The translations under genes and the position numbers were made by a program. Shown one piece after another: positions 1 through 11,977 of a DNA stretch of 64,000 nucleotides. This DNA comes from Hippophae tibetana (Eukaryota; Streptophyta; Magnoliopsida; Rosales; Elaeagnaceae). The DNA is taken from positions 32,765,843-32,829,842 of the forward strand of contig CM072810.1 in the NCBI GenBank assembly GCA_037013495.1, read 5' to 3'. Each line of letters begins with the position of its first letter. Within the stretch, counting starts at the first letter, position 1. Under the pieces are notes generated by a model. The model saw only the letters and a list, made by a program, of their open reading frames with translations, was not told where the DNA came from and did not search any database.

Positions 1-472
1 AACATAAGTTGAGTTGGACACAGATCTCCTCCCTTTCGCATCTCCTGCCATAATGTTTTCCCCATGCCTTTCTTTTGATTACATATTGTTTGACCTCAGT
101 TTCGTACATTTTAAGGATATCTACATAGGTCCCCCATATGAGGCATTATGGCTCCACCTAGTTGATATACACAAGATACCAACGTCAGGAAAGGTAATGC
201 ATTTACTTTACTCTCTCTAACTCTTAAACCCGATCCTGACCACTTAAGACATTAATAGGAAATGAGTTGGTATCATCTGGACTAGTGGGACGTACACAGA
301 TATCCTTAAAATGTGTGAACCCAAGTTCAGTTACATTAAAGAGAAGTCAAGACTATTGGATGAATGGGTGGATATTCATGAGGGGTCCATCTATTTATAG
401 AACATTATAGATACAGGTGTTAGTTATATATTGTGACATGTATTTACATGTTAGAAGAACATAATTGGCCTA
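1..472. other. unclassified repeat remnant, no gene
   Basis: No convincing protein is encoded here; the longest open frame (68 codons) has no family signature. A stretch at about 340-420 (holding tcaagactattgg and gtccatctatttatag) closely resembles the reverse complement of 20610-20700, so it belongs to a dispersed repeat. It stops abruptly at 473, where truncated LTR sequence begins. Probably a piece of another transposon; identity unknown. Confidence 0.4.
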
Positions 473-2137
473 AATTTGTCTTTTTCAGAATCACAGGTAT
501 TTTTATTGTTTTTCAGGTATTTTGGCTTAAAAATGTAACTTAAATACTCAAAGAGTAATACTGGAAGCAATACATCACAAATATATTAATAAATAAATGG
601 GGAAAGGTCACCAAATATGGAAAAATTGGACAAAATGGGTCGAAAAGGTCAAAAATGTCAAAAAGGAGAAAAACGTGCCGCCGAGTGGCGCAGCTGCCCA
701 GTCCCGCGCGCACCCCAGCGCCTGCCCATCCGCGCACGCCCAGCTACCCTTCCGCGCGCGCCGACGCCATTTCGCCCCATTTTTCACGTGCAACCGCCCC
801 ATGACATCATGCTGACATCATCAATGACCTCACCAATTCCATTCCGTGTTTTTACATTTTTTTAACATTTTTTCACTCACTTTTTCTCTCCGTCCTCACC
901 TATAAATACCCCCATTCCCTTCACTTCTAAACACACCTCAAAACACCATATTTTCTCTCTTTCTTTCTCTCTTTTCTTAGATTTTTAGTTTTCTTTAGTT
1001 TTTAGCTTTTCTTAGTTAATTTCTCTTAGTTTTAGAGTTCTTCCCTTTTTGGGAAGAAATAGTTATGTTTTTGTAATTTTTTAGCTTTTTGATTCAATAA
1101 ATGGGAGTGCAAATTCCGCTTGGAGTTTTTCCAGCAACGGGAATAGCATCGAAGTTCTGTAAGGATTTTATTTTCTTTATAGTTATTTTTTATGCTTTAT
1201 TCTTACATGTTATATTTAATTTGTCTGTGATTAAATTTAACTATGCTGGTTGTTTATAAACATGATGTAATAATAACGTTGTTATTCTTGCGAAATATTA
1301 AATAGGTGAAAATCTCTAAAATGAATTGATTTTGTTTTTATTCAAGATTTTATATTAAGAATGTTAGAGAGAAATATATTATTTTTCATTACAAACTTAA
1401 ACCTGAAAATTAGATTTTAAGGTTTAGTTATGCAGTCTGATTTAGAGTAGTGCTCTTTTATTTGATGGTATTATCTGAAAATGTATTGACGACATGTTTT
1501 CAGTAGTGGTTTTAAAATTTGAAAGTTAGTACTCGGATAACTAAATTCTTAGGTTTAATTTGGACACCTTGAATAAATTTTAAACTGTCTAACCCCACCA
1601 AAGGTGGGATTTAAATGGTTCATTTTCAATCTCTTAGAAAAAGGAATTAATTTAATTAAGCATATTAGTTATCAACCCCACCCATAGGTGTTAATTGATT
1701 TGTTTAGTTAACAAAGAATATCTAACCCCACCAAAGGTGGTATTTATACAAAAAAGGGAGAATCAATAAATATCAATTCATATATTTAATAACCTAGATA
1801 ATATGAGCAAGCATAATTAACTTAGTTATTATATCCATAAATACTCCTCCATTATAAATGATAAAATTTGCATAAATGTTTATTGAATCTATGTTTATTT
1901 TTTTGTGAGTAGATTAAAAACACAAAACTCCAAAATATCGTGACAGGATGTTTAGGATTTAATTTCGTTTTTAAAAGTTTGAACAATAAATTAAAAACCA
2001 CATACATTCCTTCCTTAGATCGACCTTGGGACATTAGTTATCATTTTCTACGAAATGATTCGTGCACTTGCGAGAGTTTTACAAATATTAAAACCAAAGT
2101 ATTGGCAAGAATCAGCGATGCCAGTTTTCGCACATCA
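473..2137 (+). repeat. 5' LTR of element A, truncated at its start
   Basis: The sequence aligns with 5568-7299 from its first bases to the terminal ...catca at 2137. Missing are the TGATGAG terminus and the first 75 or so bases. Relative to the 3' LTR and to element E it also lacks about 53 bases near 1473, corresponding to 6575-6630. TATA box at 901-909 (TATAAATAC). CpG-rich block at about 676-770. Three small inverted repeats lie at 1594-1608, 1679-1690 and 1728-1740. Confidence 0.8.
785..909 (+). promoter_or_regulatory. U3 promoter region of element A 5' LTR
   Basis: A G-box CACGTG at 785-790 is followed by three TGAC(A/C)TCA octamers at 802-809, 813-820 and 825-832 (spacing 11-12 bases) and a TATA box at 901-909. 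In element E the middle and last octamers are the unmutated TGACGTCA. The arrangement resembles plant bZIP/TGA-factor sites. Here the CpG cores have decayed. Confidence 0.55.
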
Positions 2138-2143
2138 AGTTTT

Positions 2144-2161
2144 TGGCGCCGTTGCCGGGAA
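2144..2161 (+). other. primer binding site (tRNA-Asp type) of element A
   Basis: TGGCGCCGTTGCCGGGAA lies 6 bases after the LTR end. From established knowledge this is the tRNA-Asp-complementary site typical of Athila-lineage plant Gypsy elements. It primes minus-strand cDNA synthesis and fixes the element's orientation as plus. Confidence 0.85.
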
Positions 2162-5100
2162 AGGAATAGCAGTTTTTAAATTATTTATCAAATTTTTAAA
2201 AATCATTTTTGTGCTGTAAATAATTGTGATTTTTTTTCGTTTTAATAAAAAAATAATAAAAATAAATAAAAAATAAAAATAAATAATTTTTTTAGTAAAA
2301 TAATTTAGAAATTTGAAATTAAAAATTAAAAATTTTACCGTTCGTGAATAGTAAAAACAAATAAAAAAATATTAAAAAAAATTAAATTTTTTAAAATAAA
2401 TAAATAATATAGCGTTAATAGTAAAATAAAATTACCGTTCATTAATAGTAAAAAATTGAAATTAAAATTTCAAAAATTTTAAGTTAAAAATAAATAAATA
2501 AAATTTATAGCGTGAATAGTATAATAAAATTAACGTTCATGAATAGTAAAAAAATAAAAAAAAATAAAAAAACTTAAATAAATTTTAAATTAAAAATAAA
2601 AAAAATTAAAAAAAAAAACTTACTTTTTAATTTTCATTTTATTTTATTTTTATTAATTTTTATTAATTTTATTTTTTCTTTTTTTTCTTTAACTATTTTT
2701 TTTCTCTCTTAATTTTCATTTAACTTAATTAACTTAGATTTTCTTTTACTTAATTAACTTAAATTTTTTACTTAACTTAACTTAATTAACTTAGATTTTT
2801 ACTTAAATTAACTTAATTAACTTAACTTTTTAATTAACTTTGATTAACTTAGATTTTTACTTAAATTAACTTAATTAACTTAACTTTTTAATTAACTTTG
2901 ATTAACTTAGCTTTTTAATTAACTTAGATTTTTTTAACTTAACTAACTTAGCTTTTTAAATTAACTTAACTTAATTAACTTAGATTTTTACTTAACTGAA
3001 CTTAATTAACTTAATTTTAATAGCATGAAAAGTAAAGATCTAAGGGAGTTATGTCTAGGAGACTAGTTCTTGGAAGCCTTTGTGCCACTAGTCTTTCCTG
3101 GGAACGTTGTTCTATCTAAGAGGATGGTTTTTAAGGAGCCTTTGCCCCACCATTCTTTCCTGGGAGCACTCTTGGTTAATACTGATTATGTTATTTTAAC
3201 TTAAAAAATAAAAAAAAATAAAAAAAAATAAAAAATTGAAACTATCTCCAAAATTTTAAAGTTTTAATTACAATCTCAAGAGTTAGTTTCTTTGTTGGCT
3301 CTAGGTACAATTGTATTTTGATGCCTTAATTATTTGATTTGCACCTAGATGTGGGTTATCTAAAACTCTCAAGCATGCCCCTAGTTTTTGGTACAGAAAA
3401 ATTTGAAAATCAATAGGACATGTTTGAAACAGTATAGGTAGACAACTTTGTCTTACTTGTAGGTATGATTGACTCAATGATAAGGGGACATTGAGTTTAC
3501 TTAAAAGGCAATCCCCAAGTTACGTCTTGCTAAGACGTTAAACTAAGCGCTGGATGGGAGGCAACCCATCATTTTAGGTAATTTTATGTTATTTATTTTA
3601 TTTACTTAATTTTATTGTTTATTTTAGTTTAATAATTTTAAATTGTTAAAACTAAAAATATTTGTTGAGATGTTAGAATTTTACAGCGATCTGTCTGTAT
3701 ACACTTTAATGATGAATATGATGGATGCACCTGCATTTCTCCATTACTACTTACACATTCTCAGGAAATAGGTAATTTTTCTTCTCTTTTCTCTTTATCT
3801 TTAATTTACAGTTGTTACATTGAGGACAATGTAAGTTTTAGGTTGGGGTGGTGAAAAGTTACCATGCTTAATTAGAAAAAAAAAGATTTAACAATTTAAA
3901 AATTAAAAAAAAAATTTAGTTTTCATTTTTTGTGTTTGGTTTTATTTTTGTTTTGTGTGATTTAGTAATTTTTGAAAAAAAAATATTTTCTCACAAAAAT
4001 TTATCATTTCTTTAAATCAAATTTAAGTAAATAGTTAAGTCTTTTGTACTGTTAGATTAATTTTTGAAAACATATCATGAAATATTTTGTAATTATTTTT
4101 GATAGTTAGTTAGTTTTTGTCATAAATAGTATTTCTTGATAAAATGTGGAAATTATATTAAACCCAAAATCGGTGTTTATGAATTTTTTTTAGTGGAGAC
4201 TACCCTTGTGAGATATAATTTGAGCCTAATATCTTTTATTCAGAGTGAAATATATATTTTTTCTACTCCAAACACATTTCTTATTTATTCAAATTTTTAG
4301 ATGATCTCTATAGGTATTAGCATTGAATATATGAATTTTTTCTCATCTTAATAGAGTATCATATATTTTTTATTATTATTTTTGCTTAGATTAAATGATT
4401 TGAGTAGAAATTGATAGTATATGCTTATATCTCATTTATGCATGACTGCTACAAAAACAAAAAGACATATATGGGGTTACCTAAACCAATATCAAACAGA
4501 AAAGCCACAAAATTAACCACTCACCAAAATTTTAAAAACATGTACAATCTGTACATGGGTTGACTCTCTAAAAAATACATATATTGAAAAAATATCTACA
4601 GGAAAAAAAATAGAGAGATAAAAAAATATATAGTATCATCTACATACTATGACCCACGTTGCCTACAAAGTTGTGAGTACAGGTTAATTACAAAAGAAAG
4701 ATATAGGAAGTAATTCCCTAAAAAGTCAATGCAATTTCTTCATTTGTAAAAAGCATATATCTTGAAATTCTTTCTTAATGAGTTTGATTTATGCATGAAA
4801 ATAATTTTTATATATGATATCTTTATAATTTATACATTCGATTCCTTTCATGAGATAAATGTTAAAATAACACTTTGAGCCTTTATTCTTTATACATATG
4901 CGAACATATTAGTTCATTTCTATACATCAACTCTTTCGCATATAAATTAGTATGAGTGTTTGAACCCATAAGATTCATTGTTTTGAGAGTATTGACTTGT
5001 GAGGAATAGAGTCGAAGCAAATTCTGATTCATGACACTGAAATGGAATGAAATTAAATTGATACATTTTTTATATGAAATATGAAAATGATTTTCGACTA

Positions 5101-5482
5101 ATTATTATAATAAAATCATGATTGTTTAAAGAGATTAAAATAACTTATGCTTGAGATTTTAATTATGATCTTAAAAGAGATAAAAAAGTATGCGACATTT
5201 TTGTGATATGTTGTTCTTAAATTAATTTTTGATTTTGTTGTAATTTTAGTTTTTGATTTGATTGTTTTTTATTGTTTATTTTGATTTTTACATTTAGTTC
5301 AATGTTTGTGGGTATCATGACTGAAAACCCTCACGAGACTCAAACTCCTCCACTAGGGCAACTTAGGGGTTTAAAGGCTTCTTGCATAGGCTAAATGCAA
5401 CCGTTTCAATCCACGAAAGTGATTTAGGATAATTTAATTTTTAGTTTTTATCGCTTCTCTTGCTAAGGGACTAGCAAGAAGC
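2162..5482 (+). other. non-coding interior of element A
   Basis: This is strongly AT-rich, with repeated gaatagtaaaa-type motifs (about 2340-2560), a 58-bp tandem duplication (2791-2906) and a duplicated leader motif around 3060-3180 (ctttcctggga). No gag, protease, reverse transcriptase or integrase similarity is visible in any frame. From about 3480 (the ctggatgggaggcaacccat stretch) to the PPT it matches the 3' untranslated region of element E, so the deletion removed everything between the leader and the end of pol. Confidence 0.7.
2791..2906. repeat. 58-bp tandem duplication in element A leader
   Basis: A unit beginning ttagatttttacttaaatt at 2791 recurs at 2849 and appears identical through 58 bases. 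It sits in a broader field of ttaacttaattaactta-type simple repeats (2640-3010). Confidence 0.75.
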
Positions 5483-5495
5483 TGGTTGTGGGTTG
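5483..5495 (+). other. polypurine tract of element A
   Basis: tggttgtgggttg lies directly before the TGATGAG terminus of the 3' LTR. Element E has the G-richer form ggttgggggttg at the same place. It is the expected plus-strand priming site; the run is interrupted by T residues, so it is a weak PPT. Confidence 0.6.
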
Positions 5496-7299
5496 TGATG
5501 AGTGCTCAAAAAGCACTAAAATAACCATGATTTTATGCACATTAATTGATTAAAAATATATATATTTATATAAATTTGTCTTTTCGGAATCACAGGTATT
5601 TTTATTGCTTTTTAGGTATTTTGGCTTAAAAACGTAACTTAAAGACTCAAAGAGGAATACTGGAAGCAATACATCACAAATATATTAATAAATCAATGGG
5701 GAAAGGTCAACAAATATGGAAAAATTGGACAAAATGGGTCGAAAAGGTCAAAAAGGAGAAAAACGCGCCGCCGCGCGCGCGCCCACGCCCACACCCGTGC
5801 GCGCCCCAGCGCGCTGCTACTGTTCACGCACGCGCCCCTACGTGCAGCGCCTGCCCATCCGCGCGCGCCGACGCCATTTCACCCCATTTTTCACGTGCAG
5901 CTGCCCCCATGACATCATGCTGACATCATCAATGACCTCAGCAATTCCATTCCGCATTTTTACATTTTTTTAACATTTTTTCACTCATTTTTTCTCTCCA
6001 TCCTCACCTATAAATACCCCCCTTACCTTCACTTCTAAACACACCTCAAAACACATTCTTTTCTCTTTTTTCTTAGATTTTTAGTTTTCTTTAGTTTTTC
6101 TTAGTTTTTAGCTTTTCTTAGTTAATTTCTCTTAGTTTTAGAGTTCTTCCCTTTTTGGGAAGAACTAGTTATGTTTTTGTAATTTTTTAGCTTTTTGATT
6201 CAATAAATGGGAGTGCAAATTCCGCTTGGAGGTTTTCCAGCAACAGGAATAGCATCAAATTTCTGTAAGGATTTTATTTTCTTTACAGTTATTTTTTATG
6301 CTTTATTCTTACATGTTATATTTAATTTGTCTGTGATTAAATTTAACTATGCTGGTTGTTTATAAACATGATGTAATAATAACGTTGTTATTCTTGCGAA
6401 ATATTAAATAGGTGAAAATCTCTAAAATGAATTGATTTTGTTTTTATTCAAGATTTTATATTAAGAATGTTAGAGAGAAATATATTATTTTTCATTACAA
6501 ACTTAAACCTAAAAATTAGATTTTAAGGTTTAGTTATACGGTCTGATTTAGAGTAGTGCTCTTTTATTTGATGGCACAATCGCCCGGTAGTTAGAGTGAA
6601 GCTCTATTTCAAAAGTTTTTATAAGAATTATTATCTGAAAATGTATTGACGACATGTTTTCAGTAGTGGTTTTAAAACTTGAAAGTTAGTACTCAGATAA
6701 CTAAATTCTTAGGTTTAATTTGGACACCTTGAATAAAGTTTAAACTATCTAACCCCACCAAATGTGGCATTTAAATGGTTCATTTTCAATCTCTTAGAAA
6801 AAGGAATTAATTTAATTAAGCATATTAGTTATCAACCCCACCCATAGGTGTTAATTGATTTGTTTAGTTAACAAAGAATATCTAACCCCACCAAAGGTGG
6901 TATTCATACAAAAAAAGGGAGAATCAATAAATATCAATTCATATCTTTAATAACCTAGATAATATGAGCAAGCATAATTAACTTAGTTATTATATCCATA
7001 AATACTCCGCCATTTTAAATGATAAAATTTGCATAAATGTTTATTGAATCTATGTTTATTTTTATGTCAGTAGATTAAAAACACAAAACCCCAAAAATAT
7101 CGTGACAGGATGTTTAGGATTTAATTTCGTTTTTAAAAGTTTGAATAATAAATTAAAAACCACATACATTCCTTCCTTAGATCGACCTTGGGAGTATACT
7201 TATCATTTTCTACGAAATGATTCGTGCACTTGTGAGAGTTTTACAAATATTAAAATCAAAGTATTGGCAAGAATCGGTGATGCCGATTTTCGCTCATCA
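5496..7299 (+). repeat. 3' LTR of element A (complete)
   Basis: 1804 bases, starting TGATGAGTGC at 5496 and ending ...CGCTCATCA at 7299. G-box at 5892-5897, TGAC(A/C)TCA octamers at 5910, 5921 and 5933, TATA box at 6009-6017. It keeps the segment at about 6575-6630 that the 5' LTR lost, and it lacks about 22 bases near 5565 that are present in element E and in the 44796 palindrome. The sequence beyond the end belongs to an unrelated Tat remnant. Confidence 0.85.
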
Positions 7300-7305
7300 A
7301 GCATC

Positions 7306-7580
7306 GACCTGGTTCCTGACCGAGGTGAACAACTCGACCTCTTCAAGTGCTAGGGCACTCTACTTGGTTATTTAACCTATGTGATCAACCTTTGAATCCC
7401 ATTGATGGGTGAGAGTTTTACCTGGTTCTTAACTAAGGTGCTCATTTTTCTTTAATGTCAGAGTACCGACCTAGTTCCTAATCGAGGTGGACAACTTGAC
7501 CTCTTCAAGTGCCAGGGTGCTTGACCTAGTTTTTAACCTAGGTGATCGACTCTTGGCTCAAATTGATGGGAGAGAGCTTT
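7306..7580. repeat. imperfect 162-bp tandem repeat
   Basis: Two units start at 7306 (gacctggttcctgaccgagg) and 7468 (gacctagttcctaatcgagg), and both continue through acctcttcaagtgc. Tandem repeats between pol and the 3' LTR are common in Tat-lineage elements. On the minus strand this lies downstream of the integrase remnant, consistent with that position. Confidence 0.6.
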
Positions 7581-7679
7581 ACTAAGGGATCATTTGTTGA
7601 AGATTTTTATTTCATATATGTATATGTGTCGTTGTTACAAAACAAACAAAAAATAGTATGTTAACTCACATTTTTTAAA

Positions 7680-8990
7680 AGTGGTATCTTTCCAAGTGTT
7701 TGGCATTCCAGCTTGTGTCTTCCTCGATGCCTTCGATATTTTTCAATACGTATGCCTCTCATAGTTTTATTTCAATTATTTGATAAGGTCCCTCCCAATT
7801 GGTGCCCATTTTTCCAGCCATCCATTCCTTCTTGTTGGGGAAGACCCTTTTGAGAACCCAATCACCCTTGGAAATATTTTTGAAGCGCACGGTTTTGTTG
7901 TAGTATTATGATATTTTTCTTTTTTACTCAGTCATCCTCCTTAAAGCTTCATCCATTTTTTCCTTTGCTAGGGTAAATTTGGTTACTTTTCTCACCTCGT
8001 TTTGTTCCTCTGTTAGAACTGATCTGTAGGTAGGAATTGTGATTTTGGTTGGTATAACTACCTTAGTTCCATAGACTAGGGAAAAAAGGGTCTCGTTAGT
8101 ACTCCTACGGGGACTTATCCTGACAGCCCATACCTTGCTTGGTTGCTCCTCCACCCATCTTCCTTTTGCGCTTTTTAATTTTTCCTCTAATAGGTTGACA
8201 ATTATATTATTGGAAGACTTTTCTTAACCATTCATTTGGGGATAATATGGTGTTGAGTGGCTCATCTTAATATTGTCTTTGAGGATGAATGCTTTGATTT
8301 TTTGGCCAATGAATTGTTGTCTGTTATCTATGAAGAGTTCCCTGGGAAGGCTAAAATGACAAATTATGGATTTCCATATAAATCTAATTACTTCTTCTTC
8401 TCATATTCTTCCTAGGGGTTCTACTTTGATCCATTTTGAAAAATAATCAATGGCCATAAGAAGCAACTTATTTTGGCCTATGTCTATGAGCAGGGGTCCT
8501 ACTATATCTAGTCCTCACTTGTAGAAAGTCCAAGGACTCACAACCCCCACCATGGTATTTGGTGGTGTGTGGGTTAGTAGGGAAAACCTAATCTTTTTTT
8601 AGCTTCTTCCAAAGATGCCTCTGACAGCACTGTTACTGATACTACCCTATCATGCTTCGTCTCCCTTATTGATGCCAAGGTTGCTAAGGCATCAATGTGA
8701 TAGTTTTCACCTCGTGCTATCTGTGCAATCCTAAACCTGGAGACTTTTGAGCATTCTTGTTTTAATCTCTCCAAGTATATCTTTAATTTTCCGTCTCTCA
8801 CTTCAAATGTTCCCCAAAAATGATTAACCACTAGCTTAGAATCACTATGTAAGGTGATTCTATCTATCCTTAACTTTTTTACAGTCATGACCTTGAATAT
8901 GATAGCCTCATATTCTACGACGTTATTAGTTGTTTGAAAATCAAGTCTGACTGCATAGTCAAAGTAGTTTTCTTCCTGATCAATTATGAA
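7680..8990 (-). pseudogene. Tat-lineage Gypsy remnant: extra RNase H and integrase
   Basis: Reading the minus strand from 8990 down, a second RNase H domain comes first (about 8930-8574; motifs HSDSKLVVNHFWGTFE and HIDALATLAS). An integrase follows (about 8480-7680): core motifs AIDYFSKW, FIDN and TPYYPQMNG, then the WAVRISPRRST stretch and a C-terminal tail with WEGPYQIIEI. The RNase H-then-integrase order is known for Tat/Ogre elements. Stop codons interrupt the integrase, including one right after PQMNG where the catalytic Glu region should follow, so it is inactive. Gag, protease and reverse transcriptase are absent from the window. Confidence 0.75.
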
Positions 8991-9145
8991 AAAAAAATGA
9001 AATATATTAGTTGATTTCTAACGATATCTCTTGTCACGTAGGTATTTTTTTATAATTTAAATATAATAATATAAATTAAAATAAATTTGATCATTTTTAA
9101 AAATAAAATGATTTGGGCAAACTACTCAAAAGAAAAATGATGAAA

Positions 9146-10022
9146 GATTTTTCATATAAATCAATATAATATTAGTATATATCTTACAAAATTATGTTAA
9201 ATTTATGTCTCATAAATTTTTGTGCAATTTTACATCTTACAAAATAACTTAGAACATTAAAATGTTCATAATAAGCAATATTTTTAATTTGAGAACTCAA
9301 TATTGAATTCATTTTGTAAAATGTACAAAATATTACAATAATTTATAAATTATTTCTTACATATTTATCTAATATAAACAATAAAATTTGTACTGTGTAT
9401 AGAAATTGAAATAATATTAAATTGCAAAGAAGATTTGTACATATTTGTTTAAAATAAATATCACACAATTTGAGCAAAAGTTTTTACAACAAAGACTGAA
9501 AATATATATTAATAAACCAAATATTGATGATATTGATCACTTAAAATATATATTAAGAAACCTAATATATTATGCCATATTATTTACGGCAATATTAGGT
9601 TTCTTAATATATATTTATAGCTTTTGTATACTGTATAAAGTTTTACTCAAATTTTGTACTATATATTTTAGGCAAATATGTATAATTTTGTTTTCGTACA
9701 ATGTAATATATTTTTAGTTTATGTATGTTATATATTATTTTGTATTGTTTATATTAGGCAAATATGCATAAATTTTTTATACAATTTACAAATTGTTGTA
9801 CATATTTTGTACATTTTATAGAGTGAATTCAATATGGAATTCTCAAATTAAAAATATTGTTTATTATGGACATTATGATGTTCTAGGTTATTTTATATGA
9901 TGTATAGAAATTGTACATAAATTTGTGAGCTTTACATAAATGTTATTTTATAAGTTATAGTAACTTTACATAATTTTGTAAGATATACATTGAATTTATA
10001 TTGATTTAAGTAAAAAATATTT
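9146..10022. repeat. long inverted repeat (foldback-like) element
   Basis: The left arm (about 9146-9334) is the reverse complement of the right arm (about 9800-10022). Shared stretches include tcttacaaaattatgt, caatatttttaatttgaga and attgaattca. The spacer holds a second perfect hairpin (attaagaaacctaatat and its complement, about 9551-9612). Arms are roughly 190-220 bases with indels. No transposase is visible. A degenerate partial copy of the right arm occurs at about 10120-10330. It may be a MITE, a Mutator-like or a foldback element; target duplication not recognised. Confidence 0.6.
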
Positions 10023-10482
10023 AAATTATCACATTAAAATAAAAATAAATTTTAAAATAAATAAATTTTAAATTATATATATTTTTCTGAACATAAAAAA
10101 TTTTATATTTTAAGATTATTTTATAAAATATACAGAAAGTATACATAATTATGTAAACTTTATATAAATGAATTTTGGGACAGAAGAGTTTTAAATTAAA
10201 AATATTACTTGATAGTAATATTTTCATACTCTAGGATTATTCTATAAGTTTTACACAAATAGTAAATAATTTTGTAAACATTACATAAATATACAATCAT
10301 TTTGTAAACCATAAAAATTTGAATTTTTTTTTACAAGTCTCACAAATTTGGTGACAATGGTCACAAAACCGTTGAAAAAATTATCAATAGTGGTTGTCGA
10401 GCATCCGACGAGGTCACTGATGATGGTTACTAGAGGTTTGATAGTAATATAGTTAAAAATGAAATACATTATTATTTTAATC

Positions 10483-10521
<39 letters not shown>

Positions 10522-11977
10522 CTACATATATTATTTTTAATATTAGATATCCACTTTATTATTCATATGTCTGTGTGCCGAGGTATTAATTATAAACACC
10601 TGTCACCTCACCTTTATCAAAACAAAAACAAAAAAAATTGATAAGGTATTTTTATTAAGGAAATATTTACTCATCATAAATTTAATAATAAATGAAATAA
10701 TATATATTTTAGTAAGTAAATTTTTTTATTTAATTAATTAATTTTTTTTATTTTTGTAAGTAAAGTTTAACCCACAAAATTGTATACAAAAATAAACTGA
10801 CAAGTGAACTGTGAAAATATTCGTTTGATTTTGCATAAACTTGCCTAATACATTCACGTAAATAAAGTGTCTTGCACAAGGAATTCATTAGCATGTTCAT
10901 CAAATTGTACAGCAATTTATGTTCTCTCTTAGTTACAAATCACAAACAGCTTAATATTACCCTTAATGATTAGTAACATTCAAATTTTGTGTCATTAATC
11001 CTGCTGATGATCATTAAAAACAACAGTTCTCTTATGACTACAAAAATGAACACTATAAACAAGTCAACATGCATCAATCCTCCAATCTTATAAGAACCTG
11101 TCTTTGATAATTTTCCAATGATTTAATTGGTACTGGGTACTGATCACTTGGTGGTGTTCATATAGAAAGTTCTCCATTCTTTGATCAAATTCAGAAGCCT
11201 TTCCAAGCAGTTGATGTGAGAGTAAGAGGTAAGTTATGCAAGAAAAATAAAAAAGAATTTAATTATCAAGAGCCAGAAGGAACAGACAATAGTACCAAAT
11301 AAAAGAAGCAAAACTAGTTTCCATCACTACTCAGAAATAATTGCCCTGAATTTTTCAGCGACTTCGACAAGAATACAAATACTCTTTTTTACTCCGCTCC
11401 CAGCTCCTGACAGATAACAAGGAGATGAACATTAAAACCTCTCATCATTTGATCAAAAATCTTTAAATATGAAATTTGATGGTGTCCCAAGGATTCCTGG
11501 AACAAATTTTAAGGTATAAAATCATAGTTATATCGGTTGATGGGAGGCATTTTATTTGTGAGTATAAAGAAATTAACCAAGTAAAAAAAATGGTGAATTT
11601 TTGGTAATAAAGGAGCAAAAAATAAGAGAGACTAATAGTTAGACTATATAAAATAATCGTTAGTCCATCCACGAAAGATTAAGCTTTTAAGGTAATTGGT
11701 AACCAATAAGTTCTAAAATATGGTATAAGAACGGAAGGTAAATCCTTGGAAACTAATTTGTTAAGCTCTCTCAAATGGTGACCAATACACTAAATATCAG
11801 CTCGTGTGTTACCATATATTTCCAAAGGTGCAAGATTCATTCTTAAAGAGATGAACCAAAACTCATACTGCACTATACATTCTGTTTGGGTAAAATGAGA
11901 AGTTAGCCATATAAATGTCATAACTAAAGCAAACTTATATATTCTTTCTTTCACATGAATGGGATCTAAGGCAGCAA
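10023..11977. other. intergenic, downstream of the PPR gene
   Basis: AT-rich sequence with a further degenerate copy of the preceding repeat (about 10120-10330) and a (TA)n tract at 10489-10517. No protein family is recognisable in any frame. The last several hundred bases before 11978 probably include the PPR 3' untranslated region (minus strand); no clear terminator can be assigned. Confidence 0.4.
10489..10517. repeat. (TA)n microsatellite
   Basis: About 14 uninterrupted AT dinucleotides. Confidence 0.95.

Larger units (their letters stand above)
473..7299 (+). mobile_element. element A: Athila-like LTR element without coding sequence (LARD-like)
   Basis: Two long direct repeats (473-2137 and 5496-7299) bracket 3.3 kb without any gag-pol reading frame. 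A tRNA-Asp-type primer binding site follows the 5' LTR and a G-rich tract precedes the 3' LTR. The LTRs, and the interior from about 3500 onward, match element E (reverse complement of 55710-59735), which does encode an Athila/Tat-type gag-pol. So A is a non-autonomous, internally deleted member of the same family. The 5' LTR lacks its first 75 or so bases, so no target duplication can be checked. It could transpose only with proteins supplied by a relative, and in its truncated state probably not at all. Confidence 0.8.

Noticed and set aside
1940..2179. A short frame (MTGCLGFNFVFKSLNNKLK...) present in three LTR ends: 1940-2179, 7102-7353 and 55907-55626 (minus)
   Set aside because: The LTR copies are nearly identical at the DNA level here, so a shared open frame is expected. 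It runs into different sequence beyond each LTR end and has no protein family signature. Codon-level selection would need many copies to test.
9445..9717. A 90-codon hydrophobic frame that could pass for a membrane protein
   Set aside because: AT-rich sequence in the spacer of an inverted repeat naturally yields Ile/Phe/Tyr-rich translations; there is no start context or family match.
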